64,000 nt of DNA from an uncultured Erythrobacter sp. (GTDB lineage: Bacteria > Pseudomonadota > Alphaproteobacteria > Sphingomonadales > Sphingomonadaceae): NCBI RefSeq assembly GCF_947499705.1, contig NZ_CANMPJ010000002.1:496001-560000 (forward strand), in the 5' to 3' direction. Under the pieces are notes generated by a model. It saw only the letters and a program-made list of their open reading frames with translations. It was not told the origin of the DNA and searched no databases. The position numbers and the translations under genes are program-made. Below, in pieces: positions 26,571 to 34,753 of this stretch (the first letter of the stretch is position 1; every line of letters starts with the position of its first letter).

Positions 26571-26924
26571 CTACTTCACCCGGCGAAAATCACCCCGACG
26601 CAAAGTGATCATGTAGTCGGCGATCTCCTCAGCCTGTTCCGGGGAGAGATCGAAATCCATCACTTCGGGATAATTGTGCGCGTCGGTAAGCCAGGCGGCG
26701 AGCGTGTCTTCGCTCAACCCCTCGCGATTAGCGATGGAATCGAAGCTTGGCGCGGCTGGATTGGGCGAAAGAAACGGCGGCTGCACGGCGTGGCATCCGC
26801 CGCATGCGGCTTCAACGAAGGCAGGCGGTTCGGGCGCAGCCGTTTGCGGCGCTTGCGTGCCGGTCGTTTGGCAGGCGGCCAATGGCACGGCGGACAGGGC
26901 GAGGATCAGGGCGCGATAGGTCAT
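26571..26924 (-). CDS. Small c-type cytochrome, lipoprotein
   Basis: A 117-residue monoheme cytochrome c. The heme motif is CGGCH near residue 41, and the Met ligand is probably in the ADYMITLRR segment at the C-terminus. The N-terminus MTYRALILALSAVPLAAC is a lipoprotein signal (lipobox LAAC), so it is anchored in the periplasm as an electron carrier. The inner ATG at 26924 is chosen; an upstream start adds 7 residues ahead of the signal. A perfect TTGAT-N4-ATCAA box lies 35 bp upstream, suggesting oxygen-responsive expression. Confidence 0.85.
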   Translation of the reverse strand: MTYRALILALSAVPLAACQTTGTQAPQTAAPEPPAFVEAACGGCHAVQPPFLSPNPAAPSFDSIANREGLSEDTLAAWLTDAHNYPEVMDFDLSPEQAEEIADYMITLRRGDFRRVK

Positions 26925-26958
26925 GCACCAAGACAACCACACCACGGTGAATCAATCA

Positions 26959-26972
26959 TTGATCGACATCAA
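26959..26972. promoter_or_regulatory. FNR/FixK-type box
   Basis: TTGAT-CGAC-ATCAA matches the FNR/FixK consensus TTGAT-N4-ATCAA exactly. It lies 35 bp upstream of the cytochrome c ATG and is oriented for that minus-strand gene. Confidence 0.7.
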
Positions 26973-27028
26973 TAACGCGGGTCTCGAAGGCGTGCGCGCA
27001 TACATCAAGTTCAACTTGTGCTTGGCAA

Positions 27029-27066
27029 GCGATCCCGCCCGAGGGGACTGAGTCGGACGGGATCGC
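27029..27066 (-). terminator. Large stem downstream of urcA
   Basis: GCGATCCCG pairs with CGGGATCGC, extended after one mismatch by CCGA with TCGG: about 13 pairs around a 10-nt loop. It lies 20 bp beyond the urcA stop. On the minus strand only TTG follows, so it is a weak terminator or 3' stabiliser. A 13-bp palindrome, CAAGTT-C-AACTTG, sits next to it at 27006-27018. Confidence 0.5.
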
Positions 27067-27085
27067 AGGGACAGCCAGCGGCGTC

Positions 27086-27400
27086 CTATCGCGCGGCCAC
27101 CTTCGCGGTGCTCAGGGCCTGCGCGATCAAAGCGTCGCGCAGTGGCCGAACTTCCTGCGTCTTGGCTTCGACGCATTTGCGGAAGCTGATCCAGGCGGGA
27201 AGGCCCGGGCTCTTATGGACGGCGCAGACCTTGTCGATCGCCGAGCTGAGCCGCTGGTCGAGCACTGTGCGCCCCCGTTCGCTGCTCAGGTTCAGATCGG
27301 CTGCGGAAACGGTAACAGTGCGGGTGTCGGGGCCGCTGGCCACTGCAGGCGAGGCAGCTGCGGCGAGCGAAAGGGCGAGTGTGAGTGCTAGTCTTTTCAT
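27086..27400 (-). CDS. UrcA family secreted protein
   Basis: A 104-residue periplasmic protein of the UrcA family, common in sphingomonads and of unknown biochemical function. Sec signal peptide MKRLALTLALSLAAAASPAVA; mature part starts with the TRTVTVSAADLNLSSERGR block and has the family Cys pair (KVCAVH, RKCVEA). The Shine-Dalgarno GGAGGTGA is strong but lies within the inverted repeat at 27402-27425. It is divergent from a LysR regulator, which is a plausible controller. Confidence 0.88.
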   Translation of the reverse strand: MKRLALTLALSLAAAASPAVASGPDTRTVTVSAADLNLSSERGRTVLDQRLSSAIDKVCAVHKSPGLPAWISFRKCVEAKTQEVRPLRDALIAQALSTAKVAAR

Positions 27401-27401
27401 G

Positions 27402-27425
27402 GGTCACCTCCGTGTTTGGGTGACC
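27402..27425 (-). promoter_or_regulatory. Inverted repeat covering the urcA ribosome binding site
   Basis: GGTCACC at 27402-27408 and GGTGACC at 27419-27425 form a perfect 7-bp stem with a 10-nt loop. In the urcA mRNA the 3' arm overlaps the Shine-Dalgarno sequence just before the ATG, so the stem could mask translation initiation. Confidence 0.5.
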
Positions 27426-27476
27426 ACTAGTTGTCCCATCAATCGCGACAGTACCAACAAAACGCTGGCTTCAACC

Positions 27477-27491
27477 ATAAGCCACACTTAT
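27477..27491. promoter_or_regulatory. LysR-type T-N11-A dyad
   Basis: ATAAG-CCACA-CTTAT is an interrupted dyad containing the T-N11-A motif of LysR regulators. It lies 9 bp before the LysR ATG and 77 bp upstream of urcA, a typical position for a site serving both divergent genes. Confidence 0.6.
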
Positions 27492-27500
27492 AGTATTGCG

Positions 27501-28436
27501 ATGTCGAACCTTCCTCCCCTTGCAGCGATCCGTGTGTTTGAAGCGGCGGCGCGCCACGGGAATTTCACCCGCGCGGCGGAAGAGCTCGGACTGACACAGG
27601 CAGGCGTCAGCTATCAGATCAAGGTGCTGGAGGAGCGCGTCGGCACCGTTTTGTTCGTGCGACAAGGGCGTGGGATGGCGCTGACCCCGGCGGGCGAAGC
27701 GCTCTCGCCGCGCATCTCGCAGGCGTTCTCCGACATGGAGGGTGCGTTCGAAGGGTTGCGCGGCGATGATGACGCGGTGCTGTCGATCGCCTGCGCGGAA
27801 ACTATGGCAACGCAATTCCTTGCGCCGCGTCTCGGCTGCTTTCAGCTTGCCCATCCGGATATCGCCGTCCGGATCGATGTCAGTGACCGGATTGTCGACC
27901 TTGAGGCGGGCGATTGCGATGTGGCGATCCGCTACACTCAGCATCCGCCCGAGCGGTTGCACAGCCATTTCCTGATGCGCGGAGGGATTGCGCCAGTTGC
28001 GAGCCCGTCCTTTGTGGAAGCCAATGCGCTCGGTGCACCAGCAGACCTGACCCGCAACCGCCGCGTCTCGCCCGATTACCCGTGGTGGCAGCGCTGGGAC
28101 GAAGCGACATGCAGCGAGTCCGCATCTCAACCAAGCAGCAGCGGGGCGCTGCAATTCGACTCGCAAATACTCGACGCACAGGCAGCGATCAGCGGCCACG
28201 GTGCTGCGCTTCTGATGCCGCCAATGTTTCAGAACGAGTTGCGGGACGGCCGCCTGATCCGCCCTTTCGCACAGGTGGCATGGCTCACCCACAGCTTCCG
28301 CCTGGTCTACCCCGAAGTCCGCAAGAACTCCGCCAAGGTGCGGGCGTTCAGAGCGTGGCTCGACAAGGAACTGCGTGAGCTAATGGGTGACGATCCGGAG
28401 GTATTTTTGATGGAGGGTGGGGTTGATCAACGTTGA
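27501..28436 (+). CDS. LysR-family transcriptional regulator (GcvA-like)
   Basis: A 311-residue LysR regulator. The N-terminal winged helix-turn-helix reads LPPLAAIRVFEAAARHGNFTRAAEELGLTQAGVSYQIKVLEERVG, the GcvA/AmpR subgroup pattern. The effector domain includes FQLAHPDIAVRIDVSDRIVDLEAGDCDVAIRY and QAAISGHGAALLMPP. The ATG at 27501 is chosen because family homology begins there; the frame is open far upstream but without sense. The divergent urcA gene is the most likely target, together with its own gene. Confidence 0.9.
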   Translation: MSNLPPLAAIRVFEAAARHGNFTRAAEELGLTQAGVSYQIKVLEERVGTVLFVRQGRGMALTPAGEALSPRISQAFSDMEGAFEGLRGDDDAVLSIACAETMATQFLAPRLGCFQLAHPDIAVRIDVSDRIVDLEAGDCDVAIRYTQHPPERLHSHFLMRGGIAPVASPSFVEANALGAPADLTRNRRVSPDYPWWQRWDEATCSESASQPSSSGALQFDSQILDAQAAISGHGAALLMPPMFQNELRDGRLIRPFAQVAWLTHSFRLVYPEVRKNSAKVRAFRAWLDKELRELMGDDPEVFLMEGGVDQR

Positions 28437-28912
28437 TTCGCTAGCCGAAGAGCGCAAGCCCACAAGCTAACAATCTGTCAAATTTTGAGCGCGACTCGCG
28501 ACTCGATTGGGCCTCAAGAGTCAATTTTCTGCGGGTTTTGAGGACGTTGATTCTGGGAAAGTCTCATCCAGCCTGTGGGTAAACGACTTTTCCCCGACAA
28601 GATTTTTCCTCTTGCCAAGCGATTTTCTCTAGGAATCTCGCAGAGTCGCACCGTGCATCTCAGATGAAATCATGGCAATCTAGGCCGCTTACGATATCCA
28701 CAGGCTTATTCCTCTTGCGCGAACCCCAATCGTGATTCACGATACTCATGGGCAACGAAAAGCCGAGCCCTCCATTCGAAGGACTCGGCCCTTTCGTTCG
28801 CTGGGGTGACTAGAAGCCGCCCAGTGCGATCCGGCTGCTACCAAACAGCATCCTCAAACTGCGGATGTTTGCCGGATCGGTCAAGGCTTCTTCGATAGAA
28901 GGAGCCCTCATT
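28437..28912. other. 476-bp gene-free, AT-richer region
   Basis: No credible reading frame. It contains a TCAAA-T-TTTGA palindrome, a GCGACTC tandem pair, CCTCAA...TTGAGG arms, a CAAGA-TTTTTCC-TCTTG stem, two sequences one base off the DnaA box (28574-28582 and 28694-28702, opposite orientation), and a hairpin at 28756-28796. I compared it by eye with RNase P, tmRNA, 6S and SRP RNA signatures and found no match. Confidence 0.5.
28756..28796. terminator. Stem-loop in the gene-free region
   Basis: CGAAA plus GCCGAG on the left pairs with CTCGGC plus TTTCG on the right, separated by a loop containing TCCATTCGAAGGA. The T-tract is short on either strand. It could be the 3' end of an unannotated transcript in either direction. 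Confidence 0.45.
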
Positions 28913-29047
28913 ATGGGACGTAAAGTAGCGCGCCAAACGGCGCATCGTAGTTCAGTTGATGGTCGCTTTGTGACGGAGAAGTATGCCGATAAGCATCCGC
29001 GCGAAACCGAACGAGAGAAAATCAGAAGACCTGATTGGAAGCGCTAA
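28913..29047 (+). CDS. Small basic hypothetical protein
   Basis: A 44-residue, strongly basic protein (MGRKVARQTAHRSS, then DGRFVTEKYADKHPRETERE). The DGRFV-T/S-x-x-YA-x-x-HP-x-x-T pattern recurs in short bacterial proteins of unknown function that I recognise only by pattern. An in-frame ATG at 28865 would add 16 residues; the inner ATG after GAAGGAGCC is preferred. Its stop overlaps the next gene's ATG (TAATG). Confidence 0.6.
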   Translation: MGRKVARQTAHRSSVDGRFVTEKYADKHPRETEREKIRRPDWKR

Positions 29048-29247
29048 TGCTGTTGGCGTCTTTCAGTTCGACAGCAATCTCGCACGCGAGATATGACCCA
29101 CCCTCAGGGGGGCTCCACATCGTGTTTACGAGTGGGCGTGGATATGATTTCTGCGGTGTCCCTCAGTGGGTTTGGCAGGGCCTTTGCTCTGCCTCATCGA
29201 CCGGTACTTATTACAATGATGTAATCCGAGATAACTATCAGTGCTGA
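29047..29247 (+). CDS. KTSC domain protein
   Basis: A 66-residue protein that is essentially one KTSC domain: FSSTAISHARYDPPSGGLHIVF, then YDFCGVPQWVWQGLCSASSTGTYYNDVIRDNY. KTSC domains occur alone or fused to nucleic-acid enzymes; their function is not established. It is translationally coupled to the small basic protein before it, and a stem-loop terminator at 29250 follows its stop. Confidence 0.8.
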   Translation: MLLASFSSTAISHARYDPPSGGLHIVFTSGRGYDFCGVPQWVWQGLCSASSTGTYYNDVIRDNYQC

Positions 29248-29249
29248 GT

Positions 29250-29282
29250 GATGATGGGGGCTGACGTTTGGCTCCCATCATC
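29250..29282. terminator. Stem-loop between convergent KTSC gene and purD
   Basis: GATGATGGGGGC pairs with GCTCCCATCATC (one G-U) around a 9-nt loop. It follows the KTSC stop and overlaps the purD stop codon, so it can serve both convergent transcripts. T-runs are weak. Confidence 0.6.
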
Positions 29283-30552
29283 TATTGTTCTCCCGCTCAA
29301 TTTCCCGCCAGCCAATATCCCGCCGGCAGAATCCGCTCTCGAACTGCACCGCATCCACCGCGCGATACGCTGCTGCCTGTGCCTCGGTGACGTTCGCGCC
29401 CATTGCAGTCACGTTCAGCACGCGGCCACCATTCGCAACCAACGCGCCGTCCTTCATCGCTGTCCCGGCATGGAAGACTTTCGCGCCCTCTGCCTCAGCC
29501 TCTCCAAGATTGATTACGCCGCCCTTTTCCGCAGATCCGGGATAGCCCTTGGCGGCCATCACCACGGTTAGCGCGGTGTCCTCGGCGAACTGCGCCTCAA
29601 TGCCCGCCAACTCGCCCTTCGCGCAGGCCAGCATTACCTTCACCAAATCGCCCTGAAAGCGCATCATCAGCACCTGGCATTCGGGGTCGCCGAAACGGCA
29701 ATTGTATTCGATCAGCTTCGGGCCGTCGGCCGTCAGCATCAGCCCGGCATAGAGCACGCCTGAATAGGGCATGCCCTCGGCGCGCATGGTTTCGACCGTT
29801 GGGCGGATGATTTCGTCGATGGCGCGCTGTTGCAGCTCAGCAGTCAGCACCGGGGCGGGGGAGTAGGCGCCCATGCCGCCTGTGTTCGGCCCTACATCGC
29901 CTTCGCCTACACGCTTGTGATCTTGCGCCGTGCCGAACGGGAGTATCGTCTCGCCATCGGTCAGGGCGAAGAAGCTCGCTTCCTCGCCGGAGAGGAACTC
30001 CTCAATCACCACTTCGGCTCCGGCTTCGCCGAATTGTCCGCCAAACATGTCAGCGAGTGCGATTTCCGCCTGCTCGATCCCTTCGGCGATCACCACACCT
30101 TTGCCCGCTGCGAGACCGTCTGCCTTCAGCACATACGGCGGCTGAAAGCGGGTCAGAGCCGCGCGGGCTTCGTCGAGCGCAGTGGTACGTACATAGGCGC
30201 CGGTGGGGATGCCCGCGCGCTCGCACAGATCCTTGGTGAAGCCCTTCGAACCTTCGAGCTGAGCGGCGGCCTGTGACGGGCCGAACACCGCAATGCCCTC
30301 GGCCCGCATGCTGTCGGCAAGGCCGTCTACCAGCGGCGCTTCGGGGCCGACCACGACGAGCGCGATGTCGTTGACCTTGCAGAACAGCGCCACTGCCTCG
30401 TGATTGTCCGCGTTGATGGTCACCAGTTTGGCGCATTCGGCGATTCCGGGATTTCCGGGGGCAGCGTACAGCGCGGTCAGGCTGGGGGATTGCGCCAGCT
30501 TCCACGCCAGCGCATGTTCACGGCCTCCACCGCCAAGCAAAAGGACATTCAT
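29278..30552 (-). CDS. purD: Phosphoribosylamine-glycine ligase PurD
   Basis: A 424-residue ATP-grasp enzyme joining phosphoribosylamine and glycine in purine synthesis. [23 protein letters not shown] is the canonical N-terminus, so I start at 30552 and not at the 29-codon upstream extension. Further motifs are [44 protein letters not shown] and [13 protein letters not shown]. Its start codon overlaps the divergent xseA start codon by two bases, leaving no room for a 5' leader on either gene. Confidence 0.96.
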   Translation of the reverse strand: MNVLLLGGGGREHALAWKLAQSPSLTALYAAPGNPGIAECAKLVTINADNHEAVALFCKVNDIALVVVGPEAPLVDGLADSMRAEGIAVFGPSQAAAQLEGSKGFTKDLCERAGIPTGAYVRTTALDEARAALTRFQPPYVLKADGLAAGKGVVIAEGIEQAEIALADMFGGQFGEAGAEVVIEEFLSGEEASFFALTDGETILPFGTAQDHKRVGEGDVGPNTGGMGAYSPAPVLTAELQQRAIDEIIRPTVETMRAEGMPYSGVLYAGLMLTADGPKLIEYNCRFGDPECQVLMMRFQGDLVKVMLACAKGELAGIEAQFAEDTALTVVMAAKGYPGSAEKGGVINLGEAEAEGAKVFHAGTAMKDGALVANGGRVLNVTAMGANVTEAQAAAYRAVDAVQFESGFCRRDIGWREIERENNR

Positions 30553-32035
30553 GGCGCGCGCTCCTACCTCATCCGACGATCCAGCAGGGCTGGTAGCGCG
30601 CGAGCGGCAGGGCGACAACGCGCAGCCGCTGTCGATCACCGAGATTTCGACACTGCTGAAACGGACGGTCGAGGAGAGGTTCGGCTATGTCCGGCTGCGC
30701 GGGGAATTGTCGGGCGTGAAGCGGGCGGCTTCAGGGCACCTTTACTGCGCACTCAAGGACGAGAAAGCGGTGCTGGACGGAGTGATGTGGCGCGGCAGCA
30801 CCAATCGCCTCGCTTTCGTTCCCGAAGACGGGTTGGAGGTGATCGCGACCGGCAAGCTGACGACCTATGCTGGGCGCTCGAAATACCAGATCGTGATCGA
30901 TAGCCTGGAGATCGCGGGCGAGGGCGCGCTGCTAGCGCTGCTGGAGAAAACCCGCGCGCGGCTGGAGGCCGAGGGGCTGTTTGCGAGGGAGCGCAAGAAG
31001 CCTCTTCCGTTCCTGCCCAAGACCATCGGCGTGGTCACGTCACCAACCGGATCGGTTATTCGCGATATCCTGCACCGGCTCGCGGATCGATTTCCCAGCC
31101 ATGTTATCGTCTGGCCGGTGCTGGTGCAGGGGCAGGGCGCAGCGGAACAGGTTTCCGCAGCGATTCGAGTGTTTTCTGAACTTGATCCTAACGACGCAGT
31201 GCCGCGCCCCGATCTGCTGATCGTTGCGCGCGGAGGCGGTTCGATCGAGGATTTGTGGGGCTTCAACGAAGAGACAGTGGTTCGCGCCATCGCCGAATGT
31301 ACCATTCCGGTTATTTCTGCAGTCGGACACGAGACCGATACGACGCTGGCAGACCACGCTGCCGATCGCCGTGCTCCAACTCCTAGTGCTGCGGCGGAAA
31401 TGGCGGTCCCGGTACGCGTGGACCTCGAAGCCACGCTGGCCGATTTTGCCGCGCGTCAACGCCGGGCTGTGCACCGCCCGGTTGAAATGGGACGTGAACG
31501 CCTCGAGGCGCGGGTCCGCCGAATGCCGCGGATGGAGACCCTGCTGCAACCGCAAGCGCAGCGGCTCGACGAATTGTCAGAACGGCTGCGGCGAGGGCTA
31601 ACCGACCGTGCAGGTCAGGGCCGCGAGCAATTAGCCGGGATCGCCGCGCGGCTTTCTCCGACTACACTTGGCCGGGCGCAAACCGACGCGCAAAGACGTC
31701 TGGACCGAGTGAGGCTCGTTCCGGCCCTGGTCGAACGCCCGATCAGGGAAGGTCGCGAGCGGCTCGCCTCCCTTACCCGCATCGCAAGCCAGCTCCATCC
31801 GGAGAAGCCACTGGAACGCGGCTATGCCATCGTGCGCGACCCCTCGGGCAAAGCGCTGACTGGAAAGGTGCAGGCTGCGAAGGAAAAAGCGCTCAGCTTG
31901 CAGTTCAAGGACGGCGCGCTCGAAGTCGGAGTCGGGTCCGTTCCGCCACCCGTCAAGCCAACGCCTGTGCGCAAGCCGCCCAAAAAAACGACTCGAAACA
32001 CTGCTCCGCCGACCCAAGATGATTTGTTCGGTTAA
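30551..32035 (+). CDS. xseA: Exodeoxyribonuclease VII large subunit
   Basis: A 494-residue nuclease subunit that degrades single-stranded DNA with XseB. The N-terminal OB fold ([31 protein letters not shown]) and catalytic core ([77 protein letters not shown]) are intact, followed by a long coiled coil. The ATG at 30551 is used; no alternative start lies between it and the OB fold. Downstream genes DUF2093 and M23 peptidase follow closely. Confidence 0.95.
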   Translation: MARAPTSSDDPAGLVARERQGDNAQPLSITEISTLLKRTVEERFGYVRLRGELSGVKRAASGHLYCALKDEKAVLDGVMWRGSTNRLAFVPEDGLEVIATGKLTTYAGRSKYQIVIDSLEIAGEGALLALLEKTRARLEAEGLFARERKKPLPFLPKTIGVVTSPTGSVIRDILHRLADRFPSHVIVWPVLVQGQGAAEQVSAAIRVFSELDPNDAVPRPDLLIVARGGGSIEDLWGFNEETVVRAIAECTIPVISAVGHETDTTLADHAADRRAPTPSAAAEMAVPVRVDLEATLADFAARQRRAVHRPVEMGRERLEARVRRMPRMETLLQPQAQRLDELSERLRRGLTDRAGQGREQLAGIAARLSPTTLGRAQTDAQRRLDRVRLVPALVERPIREGRERLASLTRIASQLHPEKPLERGYAIVRDPSGKALTGKVQAAKEKALSLQFKDGALEVGVGSVPPPVKPTPVRKPPKKTTRNTAPPTQDDLFG

Positions 32036-32059
32036 GCCCATGCTGCTAAAAGGACACGC

Positions 32060-32263
32060 ATGTTGATGTCGACCAGCGATAAAGCCGCCAAACTCTATTA
32101 CGGACCCGCCAGCTTCCGCGTGCTGCGCCCGGGTCAGCATGTGCTGTGCTCCGTGACCGGTGAAGTCATCCCGCTCGAGGAACTCCGCTATTGGAGCGCC
32201 GAGCATCAGGAGGCTTACGCCACGCCTGAAATTGCAACGCGCCGCCTGCTCGAACAAGAATGA
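32060..32263 (+). CDS. DUF2093 family protein
   Basis: A 67-residue cytosolic protein that fits DUF2093, a small alphaproteobacterial family: DKAAKLYYGPASFRVLRPGQHVLCSVTGEVIPLEELRYWSAEHQEAYATPEIATRR. Function unknown. AAAAGGA lies 5 bp before the ATG. It is 24 bp after xseA and overlaps the M23 peptidase gene by 4 bp, so the three may form one operon. Confidence 0.85.
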   Translation: MLMSTSDKAAKLYYGPASFRVLRPGQHVLCSVTGEVIPLEELRYWSAEHQEAYATPEIATRRLLEQE

Positions 32264-33243
32264 GTCTATCGACCATGCGATGGGCGAAAATGGCAATCGC
32301 TGGGCTGGGGCTGGCTGGCCTGATGAGCTGCACCGGCAGCGAAGCTGCGGCGCCTGAAACGGCTTCGGCCCCCGAGGCTGAGCAGACCCTCGCATCCGAG
32401 CAGACCTACACCCCGACGATCGAAGATGGGCGGCCCTTTCCGGAGCCGTTGAACGACCCAGTCTTGCCGCCAGCGCCGGTCAATCTGAACACCAGCTTTT
32501 CGTATTCGGGCGAGTTGACGCAAGGCGGCTTTATCCGCGGGGTTGTGCCTGATGGCACAGTCCGCGCTTCGCTTGGGGGACAAGAATTGGAAATCGCAGA
32601 GGACGGAACGTTCTTCGCCGCTTTCGACCGTGACAGTGCGGGTTCCCTGAAACTCTCCGCTACGAATGCGTCGAGGCAGACCGTCACCGAAGCGCTGACA
32701 GTCAGCCCGCGCAAATGGAACATTGAGCGGGTGAATGTTTCGCGCCGGGGCGGACGCTCCAGCGAAGCCTATTGGAAGATCCGTAAGCCGGAATACGAAG
32801 CGATCAACGCCGCCCGCGCCAAAGTGACCGACGCCGATGGCTGGAAGCAGGATTTCATCTGGCCGGTAAAGGGGCGCATTTCGGGCCGCTTCGGGCGCCA
32901 GCGAATCTATCGCGGCGAGCCAGGGAGCTATCATTCCGGTATCGACATCGCGCCCGGTAATGGGGTGCCCTATGTTGCGCCTGCTGATGGTGTGGTGGTG
33001 CTTGCACGGATGGGTTTCAGCCTCGAAGGCGGGCTGATCATCATCGATCACGGCATGGGCCTTAACAGCGCGTTCCTGCACTCATCGAAGATTGCGGTGA
33101 AGGAAGGTGAGGTGGTGAAGCAGGGCCAGTATATCGGCAATGTCGGTTCGACTGGCCGTGCGACGGGCCCGCATCTGCACTGGGGTCTCAAATGGAATAG
33201 CGCGCGGCTCGATCCACTGCTGTTTGTGGGGCCGATGAACTGA
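32260..33243 (+). CDS. M23 family metallopeptidase, lipoprotein
   Basis: A 327-residue LytM/M23 peptidase, probably a peptidoglycan endopeptidase or an activator of amidases. The N-terminus is a lipoprotein signal (GLMSC, Cys at 23), then a low-complexity Ala/Glu linker and a beta-rich domain. The zinc motif HSGID (in the variant H-x-G-x-D pattern) and HLHWG near the C-terminus with GPHLHWGLKWN are present, so the domain looks active. It overlaps DUF2093 by 4 bp and is followed after 1 bp by the phytase-like gene. Confidence 0.88.
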   Translation: MSLSTMRWAKMAIAGLGLAGLMSCTGSEAAAPETASAPEAEQTLASEQTYTPTIEDGRPFPEPLNDPVLPPAPVNLNTSFSYSGELTQGGFIRGVVPDGTVRASLGGQELEIAEDGTFFAAFDRDSAGSLKLSATNASRQTVTEALTVSPRKWNIERVNVSRRGGRSSEAYWKIRKPEYEAINAARAKVTDADGWKQDFIWPVKGRISGRFGRQRIYRGEPGSYHSGIDIAPGNGVPYVAPADGVVVLARMGFSLEGGLIIIDHGMGLNSAFLHSSKIAVKEGEVVKQGQYIGNVGSTGRATGPHLHWGLKWNSARLDPLLFVGPMN

Positions 33244-33244
33244 G

Positions 33245-34249
33245 ATGAGTCGGCCAAAACGGCTGATTGCGGGCATCGTATTGGCGATGATCTGCGCACC
33301 CGGAACGTGGTTGCGATCCGAAGTTCCGAAAAGCCCGACTGAAGATATTTCCGTGACCAAGATCGCCGGTGCCAACGATACCTCTATCAAGGGCTGGACC
33401 CTTGAAGGGATATGGCACGCCGAAGCCTACAACCTGATGTTCGGCGGCTTTTCCGCGATGTTTGCACTTCAGGATGACACGCTGCGGGCATTTTCGGATC
33501 GCGGCACACGGTTCACACTGACCGAGCCGGACCAGCCCTCGACCGTGCGCAATGTCGTTCGCCAGCTGGTTCAGCCGGGCCGCGCCAAGGAATTGTGGGA
33601 CATCGAATCCGCCACCCGCGACCCGGAAACCGGGGCCTATTGGCTCGGGTTCGAGAACGTCCACACCGTACATCGCTTTACCGTCGCCAGCGAAATCGAT
33701 GGTCTGCGCGATCTCGATGACGAGGTCGACTGGACGATCAATTCGGGCGCGGAAGCGATGGTTCGGCTTACGGATGGGCGGTTCGTGATCCTGCCCGAAG
33801 GATCGACCGAAGGGCTGATCTTCGCAGGCGATCCCGTGTCGGGCGTGGAATCGCAGAGCTTCACCTATCGCAACCCGGCATACAGCCACGCGGCAACCGA
33901 TATGGCGCAATTGCCCGACGGGCGCGTGCTGGTGCTGCTGCGCAATCTCGATTTTGGCTGGCACGGCTGGCCGCCATTTGAAAGCAAGCTGGCGATTGGC
34001 GCGCCGCCTCAGGCTGGTGAGGAATGGGCGCCGGAAATAACGCTCGATCTGGCAGGTGTGGTCCCGCGCGAGAATTACGAAGGGTTGGCGATCAGGCCTC
34101 GGGCCGATGGCAAGCTTACCGTGTGGCTCGTGTCCGACGACAACTTGTCCGCGTTTCAGCGGACCCTGCTCGTGAAGCTGACATTCGACCCAGAGTTTGA
34201 AGAGCCAGCTTCGGATGAAAGCCAGACAAAGCAAAAGGCGCGCAAGTAG
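33245..34249 (+). CDS. Esterase-like activity of phytase family protein, secreted
   Basis: A 334-residue exported protein with an N-terminal hydrophobic segment (RLIAGIVLAMICAPG). The body shows beta-propeller repeats typical of the phytase-like esterase family: FGGFSAMFALQDDTLRAFSDRGTRF, YWLGFENVHTVHRF, AEAMVRLTDGRFVILPEG, MAQLPDGRVLVLLRN, NYEGLAIRPRADGKLTVWLVSDDN. Activity on phosphoesters is a family label, not demonstrated. It follows the M23 gene by 1 bp and is probably in the same operon. Confidence 0.8.
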   Translation: MSRPKRLIAGIVLAMICAPGTWLRSEVPKSPTEDISVTKIAGANDTSIKGWTLEGIWHAEAYNLMFGGFSAMFALQDDTLRAFSDRGTRFTLTEPDQPSTVRNVVRQLVQPGRAKELWDIESATRDPETGAYWLGFENVHTVHRFTVASEIDGLRDLDDEVDWTINSGAEAMVRLTDGRFVILPEGSTEGLIFAGDPVSGVESQSFTYRNPAYSHAATDMAQLPDGRVLVLLRNLDFGWHGWPPFESKLAIGAPPQAGEEWAPEITLDLAGVVPRENYEGLAIRPRADGKLTVWLVSDDNLSAFQRTLLVKLTFDPEFEEPASDESQTKQKARK

Positions 34250-34305
34250 CCTCGCACGCCTTTCTCAAATTCTATGAAGCCCAGCGGCCCCAAGCCAAAC
34301 GGCGC

Positions 34306-34593
34306 TTACGCGGCGCTGGTGGCCTTGACCAATTCACGCTTCACTTTGAGCGCGCGCGCCGACAGCTTGTCGTCGCTGGTCTTCAGCAGCCAGTTGTCGA
34401 GCCCGCCATTGTGCTCAACCGAGCGCAGACCGTGGGTCGAAACGCGGAACTTGAAGCCGCGATCCAGCTTCTCGCTCAGCAGCGTGACGTTCTGCAGGTT
34501 GGGCAGGAAGACGCGCTTGGTCTTGTTGTTGGCGTGGCTCACATTGTGGCCGACCTGGCGACCTTTGCCGGTCAGTTCGCAAATCCGCGACAT
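34306..34593 (-). CDS. rpmB: 50S ribosomal protein L28
   Basis: A 95-residue L28, with the N-terminal [34 protein letters not shown]. It is longer than the 78-residue E. coli form because of a C-terminal extension common in alphaproteobacteria. The inner ATG at 34593 is the true start. Encoded divergently from tadA across a gap holding a long palindrome. Confidence 0.96.
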   Translation of the reverse strand: MSRICELTGKGRQVGHNVSHANNKTKRVFLPNLQNVTLLSEKLDRGFKFRVSTHGLRSVEHNGGLDNWLLKTSDDKLSARALKVKRELVKATSAA

Positions 34594-34700
34594 GATATCT
34601 CTCATTACGTTCAAGTGGCGGGCGAGTTCAGGGTGGCCGAGTGATTCGGCAGTCCAGCAACTCGGGTTATCCCGGAAAGCGGCGCGCATAGCCTTGAGGT

Positions 34701-34733
34701 GCCGAATCGTCAAGCAAGTTGCTTGGGTTCGGC
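34701..34733. repeat. 33-bp imperfect palindrome between rpmB and tadA
   Basis: Outer arms GCCGAA and TTCGGC flank a perfect inner dyad CAAGCAA-G-TTGCTTG (34711-34725). The position in a divergent promoter region argues against a terminator. A DNA operator or a cruciform is possible; no known motif matches. Confidence 0.5.
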
Positions 34734-34753
34734 GGTCCCGCTAGCGACCTGAT

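Noticed and set aside
28437-28912. Known structural RNA (RNase P, tmRNA, 6S, SRP)
   Set aside because: None of the conserved core sequences of these RNAs is present by eye, and no long terminal pairing was found.
33188-34234. A 348-codon open frame on the minus strand
   Set aside because: Antisense to the phytase-like gene, which has clear propeller repeats and a signal-like N-terminus; no domain seen in the antisense frame.
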